In this document: positions 47,203 through 59,428 of the stretch, in pieces
Numbering within the stretch: position 1 is the stretch's first letter
How the letters are laid out: every line of letters begins with the position of its first letter
Source of the DNA: Orientallactaga sibirica
Taxonomy: Eukaryota > Chordata > Mammalia > Rodentia > Dipodidae
NCBI GenBank assembly: GCA_036365145.1
Contig: JAEOAD010000001.1
Span: 98,553,501 to 98,617,500, forward strand
Direction: 5' to 3'
Length of the DNA: 64,000 nt
Translations under genes and position numbers: made by a program
The notes under the pieces: model-generated
The model's database searches: none
Seen by the model: only the letters and a program-made list of their open reading frames with translations
What the model was told of the DNA's origin: nothing

Positions 47203-48707
47203 CCATTCCTCAATACCTTATCAGGCTTTAGTGACAAAAAAAAAAAAAAAAAAAAAAAAAACAAAAAAACTTTTTCTTCTTTTATTTCCTGGCTGTGGTA
47301 TATTGGGGAAAGTGCTCTAATAAATTATTACCCCAAATTACCTTACATGAGAGGGCAAGGTATTCTGTTCAATAAAGGCAGCAAGGATAGAATTGTGTTA
47401 GACACATAAGGAAATTGGATTTATCTTCATAGTAGAGATAAATTCCCGCAGTGGCTAAAAGCAGCGTTTCTTCTGAGTGCTTTATTTGTTTATAAATCAT
47501 GTGCTGAGTTCTGAGTACCAGGTGTGGAGGCATTTTTGCACTGGGCAAAGACAGTGACTGTCTTCTGCTCAAAGACTTCAAAGGCCCTGCTACTTTCTTC
47601 TGAACTTCTGTGAACTACTTGGCAAAGAAAGCCAATGTGATCATGGAAAATGACAACCACACCTTTTAATTTATCACTTCTTCCTGGCTCGTTCTCCGAT
47701 CAGTATGCCACTACATAGATGTGAATTCTTGAGATGGGCTTTAATGTTTCAGTGTGATAGAACAAAAGGGGATGAGAAAAAGAAGTAGGAAAGCACATGA
47801 AGGAGAGGAAATGACAAGATGGGGGGGGTGAATAAATTGTTTGAGAAATATGAGGCTGGCAAAAGGGAAAGGGTGGGACTTCATAAGCTGCCACAACTCC
47901 TCAGAAATGAAAACATTCTCTCCATTTACAAATAACCAATGGGTATTTGTTGATCTACCATTTTAAAATCTATTTTTCTATAGGCATTTCTTTCCTTTCT
48001 TTATACAAGTTTTATATCATATTATTACTGTAACATAACATAGATTGCACATCTCCATATTCAAATCAGATTAAGCAGGGGATTCTTGCCTATAATTAGC
48101 AAGTGACACATAAATGGTACTTTGGAGTGGGTAGGGGACAATTTGTTCCCTGCTCAGGACCAGGGCAGAGTCAGTGCTGAAGTGAGGGAGGTCCATTATT
48201 AAGAAAACATTATCCAGAATAGGGCTTTCTCAGCACCTACCTTATCCAGTGCATTTTCTAAGCAATGAACCCATCTTAAAACCTGGATAAATGGAGGAAT
48301 AATTATTGCTTCCAGAAGAATTCCACTGAAGTAGTGTGAGAAAATGATCAAAGCAAAACTTTTTGTTGTTGTTGTTGTTTTTGTTTTTGTTTTTCGAGGC
48401 AGGGTCCAGCTCTAGCCCAGGCTGACCTGGAATTCACTCTGTAGTCTCATGGACTCTCAATCCTCCTACCTCTGCCTCCTGTGTACTGGGATTAAAGGCA
48501 TGTGCCACCATGCCTGGCTTCAAAGCAAAACCTTTTTAAGAATATCCCCGACAATAACTGTTGCAGGTTAATTGATAAATACCAAAGGAAGTGGCTAACA
48601 TTCACAGCTTCTGAGTATCTCTTCCAAAATCTTCAGTTATTATTCTGGTCATTTTAACATATGCACACACAATGTTTAACATTCCTGCCAGGAACTGGAG
48701 CTTAATT
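47203..48707 (+). repeat. 1.5 kb tandem duplication, copy 2
   Basis: Head-to-tail with copy 1. The right edge leaves the repeat at CTTAATT|CTCCTTCC. The B1 inside lies at the same relative position as in copy 1, so the duplication happened after that insertion. Confidence 0.95.
48360..48519 (-). mobile_element. B1 SINE, antisense, in duplication copy 2
   Basis: Nearly base-for-base the same as 46854-47014, including the same internal shortening and flanks. It is a duplicated copy, not a separate insertion. Confidence 0.93.
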
Positions 48708-49395
48708 CTCCTTCCTTTGACTATCAGCTCGACAAAGAAATTTGGCAACAAGGTGATTTTGGAGCAAAGAAACCTGGTAGTCACCTCCTTTATCTTTACA
48801 AGGTTAACATCAGCAAAATGGCATCATTGATACTTTGTGATCCTTGGCAGAAAGAGAAGTGAAAATAATTTCTATGAAATTCTTTCCAAAACTCTAAATC
48901 TTTGTAATCATGAGAAAATATCCACTTAATTCAATCTCGTAGATATTTTCAAAACAACTGAGTGATGTCCTTAAGTATTATTTATGTCAGCAGAGACACA
49001 GAAAACTAAAAAAAAAATAAAATAAAAAAATAAAAATGACATGGACTTTAGGAGACTCAAAAAATCATGACAGATGAATGTGAAGTGAGATTCTGGAGCA
49101 GATAAAAAGGACATTAAATGGGAATTTCAGGGTAAATCAAAATAAAGTCTGTAGTTGAGTAGGTGTTATTCTCCTAGTGTGAATTTCTTAGTCATGAGCA
49201 TAAGTCCATGATTTATGCAAGATGCTTATATTAGATAAAGCTAGATTAAGAGACTGTGTCGTTCTCTTATTGTCATTGTTATTGATCCTTAATTTTACAA
49301 CTATTGAAAATTAAAAGTTGTCAGGGCATGTGAGACAATATCCAGATCTCATGAGAACATAATGATAGAAGATTGACTACAAATAGGAAGGCAAC

Positions 49396-49398
<3 letters not shown>

Positions 49399-49435
<37 letters not shown>
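49399..49435. repeat. Poly-T tract, 37 bp
   Basis: A pure T run with no SINE body on either side. In the transcript it is poly-A. Confidence 0.95.
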
Positions 49436-49437
<2 letters not shown>

Positions 49438-51487
49438 CAATCTGATATCATCACAAAGAATGATTTGGTCATTTTGCCCTTACATCACATAAAGTAAGTT
49501 AACCACTGCATTATTTCATCTTTGTCTACATATTTACATTCATGGTTCAGAATTTGCAAGAAAAGGAACCATGTTTTTCAAAGAAAGTGCTAAAGTTAGG
49601 ATAATATCTGTTACCAGGAGGCTGTTCTTATTCTCAACTGTTTTGTGAGTGATTTATTCTTTTTATTTGCTTGCAATAACAAATAGACTTATTTGTATCC
49701 TTGGCTGGGGCCATACATCCTGAGAATTTCCAGTTAAAATGAGCCTTGCCAGAAGAAATTCAGTATGGCCAACATTTCTGGGCACCCTAGCCCTCTTGTA
49801 AAAGCTTTCCCAGGGAAGAGCAAGAGAGAAATCTAGATTAGACCATCTGATTGGTCAAGCTTTCAGTGGCCATATATTCCTGGTGAAAGGCAGTGTGCAC
49901 TCCACTCACAGGTACAGGTGCTCTTCAGTGAGCTGGTCATCTTCGATTTGGTGATGGTGAGAAAATCCACCAGAAACTCCTTGGGGACTGATGTGTAGGG
50001 TCCACGGTCTATTGACCAGGGAGACCATCTTGGCTATGATAGCTGTGGATAAATATTGCTTAGGAAGTGGTGACATTTCTCACACAAACTATCCCTTCCC
50101 AAGACAGGGAGAAACTCAGGAAAGCAACTTCGCAGTGGTGGGGGCTGGCTGTGAGTGGTGCTTGTGTGCCTGAGGTAGTCTGTCTATCACACTCCACGGT
50201 GCTCAAGTCCAAGTTCCAGGAGCTGCTGAAATGGAGGCACGCATGGCAGGTTTGCTCCTGATGTAGTTCTGTACTCTGTGACTTGCCTTCTTCTCCCTTA
50301 GGGTCTTGTTTTCTTTGGCTATGAAATTACTCAGGGGAAATTCTGCTCATTGGAGGCCCAGGGACTAATGGGTTTGTCTCTAGGACAATGCACAGACTGT
50401 CTCAGGACATAAATATTCTAACAAGTTTCATCTTGTCACTGTAGAGACATAAAGTTGCTCTGTTCAGCCCATGATAATGGCTTTGTAATTCAATTATTGG
50501 CACCATTGTCTTCTGGGATTTATCTGCTTTAAACTTGGGCACTCATGTAAAACCCTTTACCATAAATCTTATAAATGCAGGGTCTTTCCCAGCCCTGGGG
50601 CACATCTTACCATACCTGTGAAACCTTGACAGTTTTCTCTAAATTATGGAATTGTTCTATTTAGAGGTGTTGCTGTTTTAAGTGCCAGTGCCAACAATAA
50701 AAACAGCAGGACAGCTCCATTTTCTCCAGTTATTCCACTTAGGGGAAGATAGGTCCTGTTAGACACGTTCCAGTCTCCTTTCAAAAGGCTCTTACCATCC
50801 TTTTTCTAGCACTTTGTAGAATAGATTCTAGAGAGTCAGCAGGTCACACAGGACACCCTTTAAGTTCTTCTTGAGTCCTAAGGATCTGATACATGTGTGA
50901 TTCACGTCTGGCCACATGACTGACACAATCAAATCAACCATGATCTCAGTTTTGAGTCTTCTCTACCTTCCTAACTCCTTCCTACGTTAGCTACTTAGAC
51001 AACCCTATACAGCATTTGACAGAGAAAAAAAAAAAAAAACTATATCTGGGGCCACTTCATCCCCAAAATCTGTTTCTCATTTTCTCTCATCAAGCAAATA
51101 TTCAGGGGTTGTTTAATCAATTTCAAAATACCATTTATTAATTTGTTTTTACCAGTTCTCAATTCGGATTTATCTAATGATGAATGTAACTTAGAGGAAA
51201 CATTTATATTGTGAATAAAGTAATGGTGTGTCTTCATTTGGTTATGTTTTAGAAAGAATGGCATGTAGTTCTTGTCAGGCATCATTCTGAGCATATCAAT
51301 ATACTCAGAATCTGTGGGTCACAGCCTACCAGGGCAGCTGTAAATGTGACCCAACCCATTTGTAGAAAACAATGACATGCTTTAATGACCAAAGGTGGAT
51401 CACCCCGCTTAGATCTTTACTCAAATTCTTCTCATATTGGTGTATGTCCTTGTATTTGGGTGAATAGGTGAATTTTTTTTGCTTTGA

Positions 51488-51700
51488 ATATTTATTTATT
51501 TGCAAGCAGACAGAGATAGAAAGAACAGAGGTAGACAGAGAAGAGTGAACTATCATGACAAGGCCTCCAGCCACTGAAATGAAGTCCAGATGCAGATGCC
51601 ACTTTGGGCATCTGTCTTTATATGGGTTCTGGGGAATTAAACCTGGGTTATTAGGCTTTTCAGGCAAGTGCCTTAACTGCTGAGCCATCTCTCCAGTGCC
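51488..51700 (-). mobile_element. tRNA-derived SINE, antisense, diverged
   Basis: TATTTATTTATTTGCAAGC, GGCCTCCAGCCACTGAAATG, GCAAGTGCCTTAACTGCTGA and GCCATCTCTCCAGTGCC. Confidence 0.92.
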
Positions 51701-51750
51701 ACATGTGAATATTTACCTTTTTTCCCCTCTACCCACTGTCATAGTTTTTA

Positions 51751-51998
51751 AAAGATATTTTATTTTTATTTATTTATTTGAGATCAAGAGAAAGAAGAAA
51801 GAGAGAGAGAGAGAGGCAGATAGAGTGAGAATGGACATTCCAGGGCCTCCAGCTTCTGCAAATGAACTCCAGATTCATGTGCTACCTTGAGCATCTGGCT
51901 TACATGGGTCCTGGGGAATCGAACCTGGGTCCTTTGGCTGTTTTTGTTTGGATTGTTAAGGCAAACGCCTTAACAAGTAATCCATCTCTCCAGCCCCC
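51751..51998 (-). mobile_element. tRNA-derived SINE, antisense, with head rearrangement
   Basis: TTTATTTATTTATTTGAGAT, GGGCCTCCAGCTTCTGCAAA, GGGAATCGAACCTGGGTCC, then an inserted block and AATCCATCTCTCCAGCCCC. An 8 bp inverted repeat (GTTAAGGC 51955-51962 / GCCTTAAC 51967-51974) lies in the A-box region. Confidence 0.92.
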
Positions 51999-52894
51999 AT
52001 TGTCATATGTTTAAGCATAAGGTAATGTTGATTAATTCTCCACCTTAGTATTTTTCTATAGGAACTTGAAAGGAAAATATGACTCAAGAAGAAAGGGAGA
52101 GTATCCAAAAATGGATAATGTGGCATATGCAAATATTCTCATCTTTGGGTAAAGTATTTCCCATATTGTAATTTTATTAGACGGCAATCTCATCATGTCA
52201 GCCTGAAACATGATATCATTTGTGTTTTTATTCAGAAGTTATCTATGTTTTAAAAAGATATGCTCATGTACCAAGTTGTCAGGGAGGATTTTGTGGAGAT
52301 TTTGTATGAGGTCAAAATGGCTAAGTTAGAGCTCTAGTCCCAGAGCTCTGAGGCTTCATGTTAGGAAGGAAATGAGCGTGAGGTTGGGAAAGCAGGACAG
52401 AAGACCAGACATTCCATGTAAAAAGGGTTTGGGTTAGATGTGATGAGAGGCCACTGCACAGGGGCTGTCCAGCAGGTTCACTTGATCCTTGCGCTTCCTT
52501 CTCCAATCTCATGCCCAGCTTTCCTTGTAGATGGCCAACATCCTCGCATATCCTCCTCTGGGAGATTCCTTTGCATCTAAGTGGTATAAGCCCCTGATGG
52601 CAGGGTCTCTCTCTCCTTTTTCTTGGTGGCCAAGATTTACCTTTTCACATGACTCCTTTCATGCTAGTGGAGAGAACTGGGTGTCCTAAGATGCCAAAGC
52701 TATAAACAAAGCAAGCAGCCCCATGTCCATTGAGGTAACAAATGAGGCTATAGGTATTCACTGAAAATCCCCACTGAAAATGAAAATTAGTAAATAAAAT
52801 CAAAATGATACTGTCATATTTCAGGATGACATGATTAACTTACTCTCCTCTATCCCTTTTTAATATCAACTAACATGTGTTTCATATATTTTAC

Positions 52895-53010
52895 ATGTTC
52901 AACCTGAACTATCTGATTTTAATTCTGCTGACAGGTATATGAGACAAATTCTCTTATGATGGCTATTTTGCTGATGAACAACTGTGAGGCTTAAAGTTAA
53001 TTAAACAGCT
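52895..53010 (-). mobile_element. MIR-like SINE fragment, antisense
   Basis: GATTTTAATTCTGCTGACAG, TTTTGCTGATGAACAACTG and TGAGGCTTAAAGTTAATTAA resemble antisense MIR ('...ttttacagatgaggaaactgaggcttaga'). Weak. Confidence 0.45.
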
Positions 53011-53016
53011 TCATGT

Positions 53017-53164
53017 GGGCTGGAGAGATGGCCTACCTGTTAAGGCATTTACCTGCAAAGCCAAAAGACCCTGATTCAATTCTCCAGGACCCTCGTAAGC
53101 CAGAAGCACAAGGGGGTGCATGCATCTGGAGTTCATTTGCAGTGGCCGGAGCCCCTGGCACTCC

Positions 53165-53203
<39 letters not shown>

Positions 53204-53260
53204 CTCTCTCTCTCTGCCTCTTTCTCTCAAATAAATAAATAAAATGTATTGTAAAAAAAT
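53017..53260 (+). mobile_element. tRNA-derived SINE with CT microsatellite
   Basis: GGGCTGGAGAGATGGCCTAC, TAAGCCAGAAGCACAAGGGG, GTGGCCGGAGCCCCTGGCAC, a (CT)n run at 53168-53216 and AAATAAATAAATAAAATG. It is flanked by CTTCATGT (53009-53016 and 53261-53268). Confidence 0.95.
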
Positions 53261-54640
53261 CTTCATGTCATGCCCCTTAAAACAGGATTTGGAACACTAC
53301 CTGCCATGTTCAACTGAAGGAAAGGCAGCATTCAAAGGTGGGTCGCTATTGAGTGAAGTAGCATAACCATGCATGAAAACATGGCTAAGAAGAAAAACAC
53401 CAGAGGGCCTGAAGTGAGGTGTGCTATGCTCACCACCATTGAGCTAGTTTATTTTAACATAATTACAAATTAGCAAGCCATGATGATAAGGGCACCGGCC
53501 ACCACCCCCAATCTTTCATTCTGCCTCATGGCAATAGTTTTCACATCTAAACGATTCTTAGTAGGAATCTAAAGCAGTAATCGAATGTCAATTGTTCAAA
53601 GATAGAGAAGCTGCAGCCCAGGGGGACAGGGAATCATCAAGATAAGAGGACAGGAATCGATGGTGACCATTAGTGAGCACAGGCCACAGGGAAAGTGATG
53701 GGCTCATGCTGCAGAGGGGAGCATTTAGCTTAATTCGTAAGGAAAACTTGTTAATCATAGGGCAAGATTAAAAGTGGAGGAAGGTGCAAGAGAATAGGAT
53801 GCCAGCACTCATGAGGAGATCATTAGCAGGGAAGAACAGATGACCTGCCAGGCCTCTCAAGGCTAATGAGCGCGCACTGATCAAGCTCTCCCTGTGCAGG
53901 TGTTGGAAATGCCCAGCACAGCCTCTGGGATGTGGTCTCACAATAGCTTCCTTCCACGACTCCCTGCTCCTTACCAAACCACACACAGTTCAGCTCACAG
54001 GGTGAGGGTTCAGAGAGTGAAACCAGGAAGAGATAAGAAAGCCCATAGTAGAAAGAAACGGGGCTCTGATCTCTTCTCAAGAATCCAGCATCGTGAAACA
54101 TGTGAAGCCTGTGTCAGTAAGAGTGGTCCAGGGCAGTCTCCCTGTGGGAGCCATCTAAGCATGGTCATTCTGCTGTTGGCTGGGATTCCTCTGACATGGA
54201 TCTCATTACCTCTTAGCACAGTGCACTGAGGTAACAAATAGCTTAATACAAAGATGAGTGCAAACTGTGCCTTCCACTTATGTAGAGTTTTCCTCCCTGC
54301 AATGCCATTGAACACTAGCCTTTTTTTTGATAGAAGCAAAGAAAAGTCGTCTACGATAGTTGCCTGTTTTAACAGATGAGGTCTATTCAGGATGGGTTTC
54401 ATCCGCTTTATGTATAAGCATTCGTAATTGAGTGTGGATTTGGAGAATGACAGTCCTGCGTCCATGTGGGCACAAGCTGTAGTAGGTTCTGGGGTGTGAA
54501 GGTACAGAGGACCTTGAGCAAGGCAGTGTCTTGGCTGTAAGAAACTTCCCTTCTAGCAGGAGAGGGAAAGGAGAAAGTTTAAAGGTGGTATGGCGGGGGC
54601 AGGGGACTCTTGCAATTTGAGAGGAAAGCATCTCCACAGG

Positions 54641-54945
54641 CTCCTGTGTTTCAACGCCTAACTGGAGGCGCAGCTTGGGAAGGTTGCAGAAACTTCAGGA
54701 GGTGGACCCTTGCTGGAGGAAAAGGGTCACTGGAGGTGACCGTGGCCTTAATGTAGCCTGGCCCCACTTCCTGTTTGCTCTGATTTTTGTCGGTGGTTGC
54801 ACTGTGATCAGTTCCTTCTGGATGCCTTCCCTGACATGACGGCCTGGATCACTGCGACATTGTAAGTCAGGAGAAACCTTTCTCTTCCTTCAACTGCATC
54901 TTACCAGGGGTTGCGTCCCAGCAGTGAGAAAGTCACTTACACAGT
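54641..54945 (+). mobile_element. Partial MaLR/ORR1-like LTR
   Basis: TTCAGGAGGTGGACCCTTGC, TGGAGGAAAAGGGTCACTGG and GCCTGGCCCCACTTCCTG are typical of the middle of rodent MaLR LTRs. Both ends are decayed, so borders are approximate. Confidence 0.6.
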
Positions 54946-56148
54946 GGGCATATTAAATGCTAACTCACTTGCTGATAGTAATGATTCTGTATCATTTTTG
55001 TGTCCCTCAAATAGGAGTTCATAGAGGAATTTGAATCTTGGACACATAGGCAGGGTGAATTTCTTAGGTTTACCTGGTTAGTAAGTATTGGGTTGATTAA
55101 TAGAGAAATCTGAGATTGAATTTGGATGAGTTCAACATAAACTTGCGCTATTTCTACCAATTTCTCATACAGATCTGAAAATATAGTACCTGTTACTGTA
55201 TTCTACACACACCATCTTTGCATACAATGATTAAAACTGTTCTCCTACTCATTGGCTGCTTCAGATTAATCACTGCTAAAATTAATAGGGTTAGTTTATA
55301 TTCAGGTAGAAACCTGTACAAAACCATAATTGTAAATAGGATAGACGTGTGTACAGCTTAGTGAATGCATAGAATTGTTTGCCTGACCGTTTGGGATTTA
55401 GCATGCAGTGTTAGATGAACAATATTTCTAAAAGAATAGATTCAAACTCAGGAAGGGAACACCCTAGTTAGGTTCTTACTCTAAACTTCCTCCACTGGAG
55501 AAATACAAGCTTCCTTAGGCAGTATAATGACATGAGAAGATGCATGCAGGGGCTTTGTCACTATTTCTGCAGTTGGGTTGGTGGGGGTGTCAAACCAGTG
55601 GAATGTCAAGTAGGAGGAAGAGGAAGTGGTAGACAGGGTTCTGAATGTAGAACTGAGGCACTTAGAAATGCAGGAGTTTAAGAGGAGGCAAGCAATACTC
55701 CTGTTGAGGGTTAAATCTTTTAGTCTACCTTCAAGGAGAAAGGTTTCTATGGTACCACATCATTTTGGGTTTAGTTTTGTGTTTATTTCCCACCAACCTC
55801 CTCTTCCGCTACCCCCACGGGACACCTTCCATCTAAGTGGCCAACAACTTTGTGAACAAGCAGGGGTCAAAGCTATGCGGAAGTAACCAGCCTGTCAAGA
55901 TATACATACCAGCACAATGGTGGCACACAGCCTTGGTGGGTAACCAATGGCTTTCTGATCTGCTAAGAGATCCACTCAGTTAAAAAGAACCCATAGCTGG
56001 AACGAGGTCAGAATTCTATGGAGACCAAGATTATGGTCTCCAACCAGAAGCTCCCACTATTTTTGGCCAAGAGAGGGGTTTCAGCCATCAAAATCTCTCT
56101 AAATTAACAATGTGGACCCCATTTAACCTATGCTGATTGGAGAATCTG

Positions 56149-56191
56149 TTTTTGTTTGTTTGTTTGTTTGTTTGTTTGTTTGTTTGTTTTT
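56149..56191. repeat. (TTTG)n microsatellite
   Basis: About ten TTTG units. Confidence 0.95.
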
Positions 56192-56649
56192 CCCAGAAGG
56201 TAGTGAGACATGAGGAGAGAAACCACCCCTCACACTCCAGCCAGGGCCCAGGTGAAACCACAGAGGACTTCAGGAGATGAGCAAGAGTGCTGCTTCCATG
56301 GTGAGCCTGACAATCAGCACCAGGTTGAAGGAGACAGACATTGAGGATAGTCCATACATACCAAAGCAAAATTCAGAGGCTTCAGAGAGCTTACCACTGA
56401 AGTAGGCTTGAAATCTACCCACTACAACTCAGGGAATTTTGTGGAAGGTGGGGTGGTGAAAAGATTGTAAGAGCCACAGCATACCCAAAGGCATTGTCCC
56501 CACCCCAATTACTGACTGCTGCTCTCACAAGTTATAATCCACAACCCCATGGGGAATGTCAACAACCCCACTGAGGAGGGCTCTCAGTGGGATGGGTGCA
56601 GGGAGGAAAGAAAAGATAGTACCAACACATGATGTATCCATACAAAGTA

Positions 56650-56685
56650 TATTGCTTTTTTAATGAGAAAGAGAGAAAGGAAATT

Positions 56686-56721
<36 letters not shown>

Positions 56722-56907
56722 TTGGTATGCCAGGGCCTCCAGCCACTGCACTCAAACTCCAGATGCATGTACCACCTTGAGTGCATGTGTGTCTTTGTGC
56801 TCTTGTGTCACCTTGGGTATCTGGCTTATGGAGGATCTGGGGAGTCCATCATGGGTACTTGGGCCTCACAGGCAAGCACCTTAGCTGCTAAGCCATCTCT
56901 CTAGCCC
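56650..56907 (-). mobile_element. tRNA-derived SINE, antisense, variant with extra internal block
   Basis: A GAGA tail, CAGGGCCTCCAGCCACTGCA, CTCCAGATGCATGTACCACC, an extra GTGCATGTGTGTCTTTGTGC block, then AAGCACCTTAGCTGCTAAGC and CATCTCTCTAGCCC. Confidence 0.93.
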
Positions 56908-56956
56908 AAACAAAATTTATTCTCAATAAAAAATAAATAAGGTATAACAAGGTCCA

Positions 56957-56957
<1 letters not shown>

Positions 56958-56987
<30 letters not shown>
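56958..56987. repeat. Poly-A tract, 30 bp
   Basis: A pure A run about 50 bp beyond the head of the antisense SINE at 56650-56907. Confidence 0.95.
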
Positions 56988-56989
<2 letters not shown>

Positions 56990-57280
56990 AGTAGGTGAGT
57001 GAGAACTGAACTGATTGTGACCTTGAAGTGCTGAAAATGTGCTATGAGGATTGTACACATTCAGAAGCCTAGCTACATGTTCATTCTGAACGATCAGATA
57101 GCCAACTGCCACCTCAACACAAAATGAAAGTGAATGATGGGTTCACTTTGAACCAATGATAGCATGCTTCAGAATAGCACTGAGCAAACCATGAGGCAGA
57201 ATATCTTGAAAAAAAAAAAAAAAGTCATCCTTTTCCCAGATGTTACCAACATATCTACTTTTTTTGATAAACTAGAATGC

Positions 57281-57309
57281 CTTCCTCCCTCCCTTCCTTC
57301 CTTCCTTCC
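57281..57309. repeat. (TTCC)n low-complexity tract
   Basis: CTTCC and TTCC units on the plus strand. Confidence 0.9.
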
Positions 57310-57758
57310 AAGTATTTGCTTATTTTTGAATATCACTAGACTCTACCTCATTTCTATTCTCTATGACCTGGGAGAGGAAATATATTGAGGTCCAGATCTT
57401 TGTATTGAGTCCACTAAATCCATCAGAAATAAAACTATGTCATGCCACATCTGCTAAATCCCTTTGGTGTGGGAGGCAAAATGTACTGGGATGAGCAGAG
57501 AGTACATCTTAGTAGGGAAAAGCCATGTATCATAATACATTATAAAGTTAGCTAACCATAAACCAACAATAATGGTGGACCCTGATGTAGGCCAATTTGC
57601 AATATTCAATCAGGACTGAAGGTAGTAATATGAATGGTAGTAATATGAATTTGCATTAGAGACAGAAACTGTTTTGATTTGCAAGATGTTTTCGGGCTGC
57701 AAACAGATATGCAACTAAATGGCTATGGGCTTGCCTCTTTCCTGTACACTTGACAGCT

Positions 57759-58130
57759 GTGGTGGTTTATATTGAAGGTCATCTGGACAGTATGTAGACT
57801 ATCCTTAAGAAACTGACCTCTGGGCATACCTGAGTTATATAGATTATCTTATCCTCTGGACATACCTGTGAGGGATTATCCTGATTAATTAAGATGGGAA
57901 GACCCACCTTAACTGTGGAACCATTCTAGGTGCTAGAAAAAGATGACCATAAGCTGAGTTCCATTTACTCTCCACTTCCTGGGTACGGATGCCATGTGAC
58001 CAGCTGCCTTATGCTCCTGCTGCCAGGCCTTGCCTACCATGATGGACTCTCTTCGTCAAACTGAAAGCTAGAGTAAACTCTGCTTTCTTAAACTGCTTCT
58101 TATTAGGCATTCAGACATAGCAATAAGTAA
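57759..58130 (+). mobile_element. URR1-like (or LTR-like) old rodent repeat
   Basis: GATTATCCTGATTAATTAAG, ATGGGAAGACCCACC, ATGCCATGTGACCAGCTGCC, CTACCATGATGGACTCTCTT and GACATAGCAATAAGTAAAG follow the order I recall for rodent URR1-type elements. The outer start TGTGGTGGTTT also resembles a MaLR LTR, so the class is uncertain. Confidence 0.6.
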
Positions 58131-58269
58131 AGTAAATGACAAAGTAGATTTGAGAGAAAGCTTGGTAGGGGCAAAAGGCCAGGTGTAGAGGACGGTAGTT
58201 ATTGGTAAGAGTTCTAGGCTGAAGACCAGTTTACTGCTTGACAGCATCTTGGAGGGCACAAAAGTATAC

Positions 58270-58400
58270 TGGAGGTGGAGACACAGCCTGGAAATGATAA
58301 GCACAGGCTCTTTAGCCAGATACACTTACACTTAAATTCTACCCTCACTGTCTGCTATGTGTTACATTAGTCATAAAGTCGTTTAAGTGCTAAGGACTTT
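58270..58400 (+). mobile_element. MIR-like ancient SINE fragment
   Basis: ACTTAAATTCTACCCTCAC, TGTCTGCTATGTGTTACATT and AGTCATAAAGTCGTTTAAGT weakly parallel the MIR core. Confidence 0.35.
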
Positions 58401-58887
58401 GATTTTCTGCATATTTCCCATTTACTACCCATGTGAAATTAAGTTTAAAATATCTCTGTCTGTCTCTAGTGAGTGCCCTTTGTTGCTACCTTTCTTTGGA
58501 GAAAGGTGCCCAGGCATCCCTCCATCCCTCACTCTATGATCATGTTAATTTACTAACGTTGCTTTTACCTCCAGGTCCATCTACAGGTATGGACCTAACC
58601 AAGCCCCTAAGATTTCATTCCAGGAGTTTTCTGGACCAGCGAACAAGGCATTTGCTCTTTAAAGGAAGATAAATGTACCTGCAGGGCACTTACAAAACAG
58701 AGTATGCAACACAGAAAAGGGTGGGGCTAAATGACGGGAGAGAAACTGATCTAACTGAATTTAATGATCCTTTTCATCTAGTGGAGTAGAGACAGTTATT
58801 GATCCTTTAATGTTTCAGGCCCATGAGAAAACATTTGTTTATTCTTTTCTGCAGTCAGGTAGAATTTTTCTAGATTTTTTTGCATTT

Positions 58888-59180
58888 TTTTGTGTGTGGC
58901 ATGAATACATGTGTTTATGCATGCTCACTTGTGGGTGGATCCACATGTATATTCATTGAAGATTAGAGATTGAAATCAGTTGCTCTGCACACTACTATGA
59001 ACCCAGAGCTCACATTTTTGGCTAAATAAGCTAAGCTAGAAAATGAGCCCCAGTGATTGCCTATCTTTTTGTCCCTAGCACTGGGATTACTGACGCACAT
59101 TACCAACCCTTAGGATGTGAGATCTAAACTCAGGTGTTTGTGCAGCAAGCATTTTACCTACTAAGCCACCTTTCAGCCCA
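58888..59180 (-). mobile_element. B4 SINE, antisense
   Basis: A TGTGTGGCATGAATACATG tail side, CCTAGCACTGGGATTACTGA, GAGATCTAAACTCAGGTG and CTACTAAGCCACCTTTCAGC follow the antisense B4 order (tail, B1-like body, tRNA-like head). Confidence 0.75.
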
Positions 59181-59195
59181 TTTTTTTTTTTTTTT

Positions 59196-59233
<38 letters not shown>

Positions 59234-59428
59234 ATGGGCACACCAGCAGCCTCTCAGCCTCTGTGAAGGAATGCCAAATGCATGCGCCCGCTTGTGGTAA
59301 AGCATGGCATTGCATCTTTGTGTCACTGCATCTGGCTAAACATGGGACCTGGAGACTGGAACCGGTGTTCTTAGGCTTGGCAGGCAGGTGCCTTAACCAC
59401 TAGGCTATCTCTCCAGTCCTCCAGCCCC
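59181..59428 (-). mobile_element. tRNA-derived SINE, long subtype, antisense
   Basis: A poly-T and GAGA tail, AATGCATGCGCCCGCTTGTG, the long-subtype block GCATTGCATCTTTGTGTCAC, GCAGGTGCCTTAACCACTAG and CTATCTCTCCAGTCC. Confidence 0.94.

Noticed and set aside
49911..49990. Exon-like minus-strand stretch (CACCAAATCGAAGATGACCAG... ending near GTGAGT)
   Set aside because: Exon A joins exon B directly with a shared Trp codon, so no SORCS3 exon is needed between them, and the translation does not resemble any SorCS segment.
54010..54465. Longest open frame in the window (151 codons, minus strand)
   Set aside because: No recognisable family and no splice-site support; it lies in intronic sequence and is best explained by chance.
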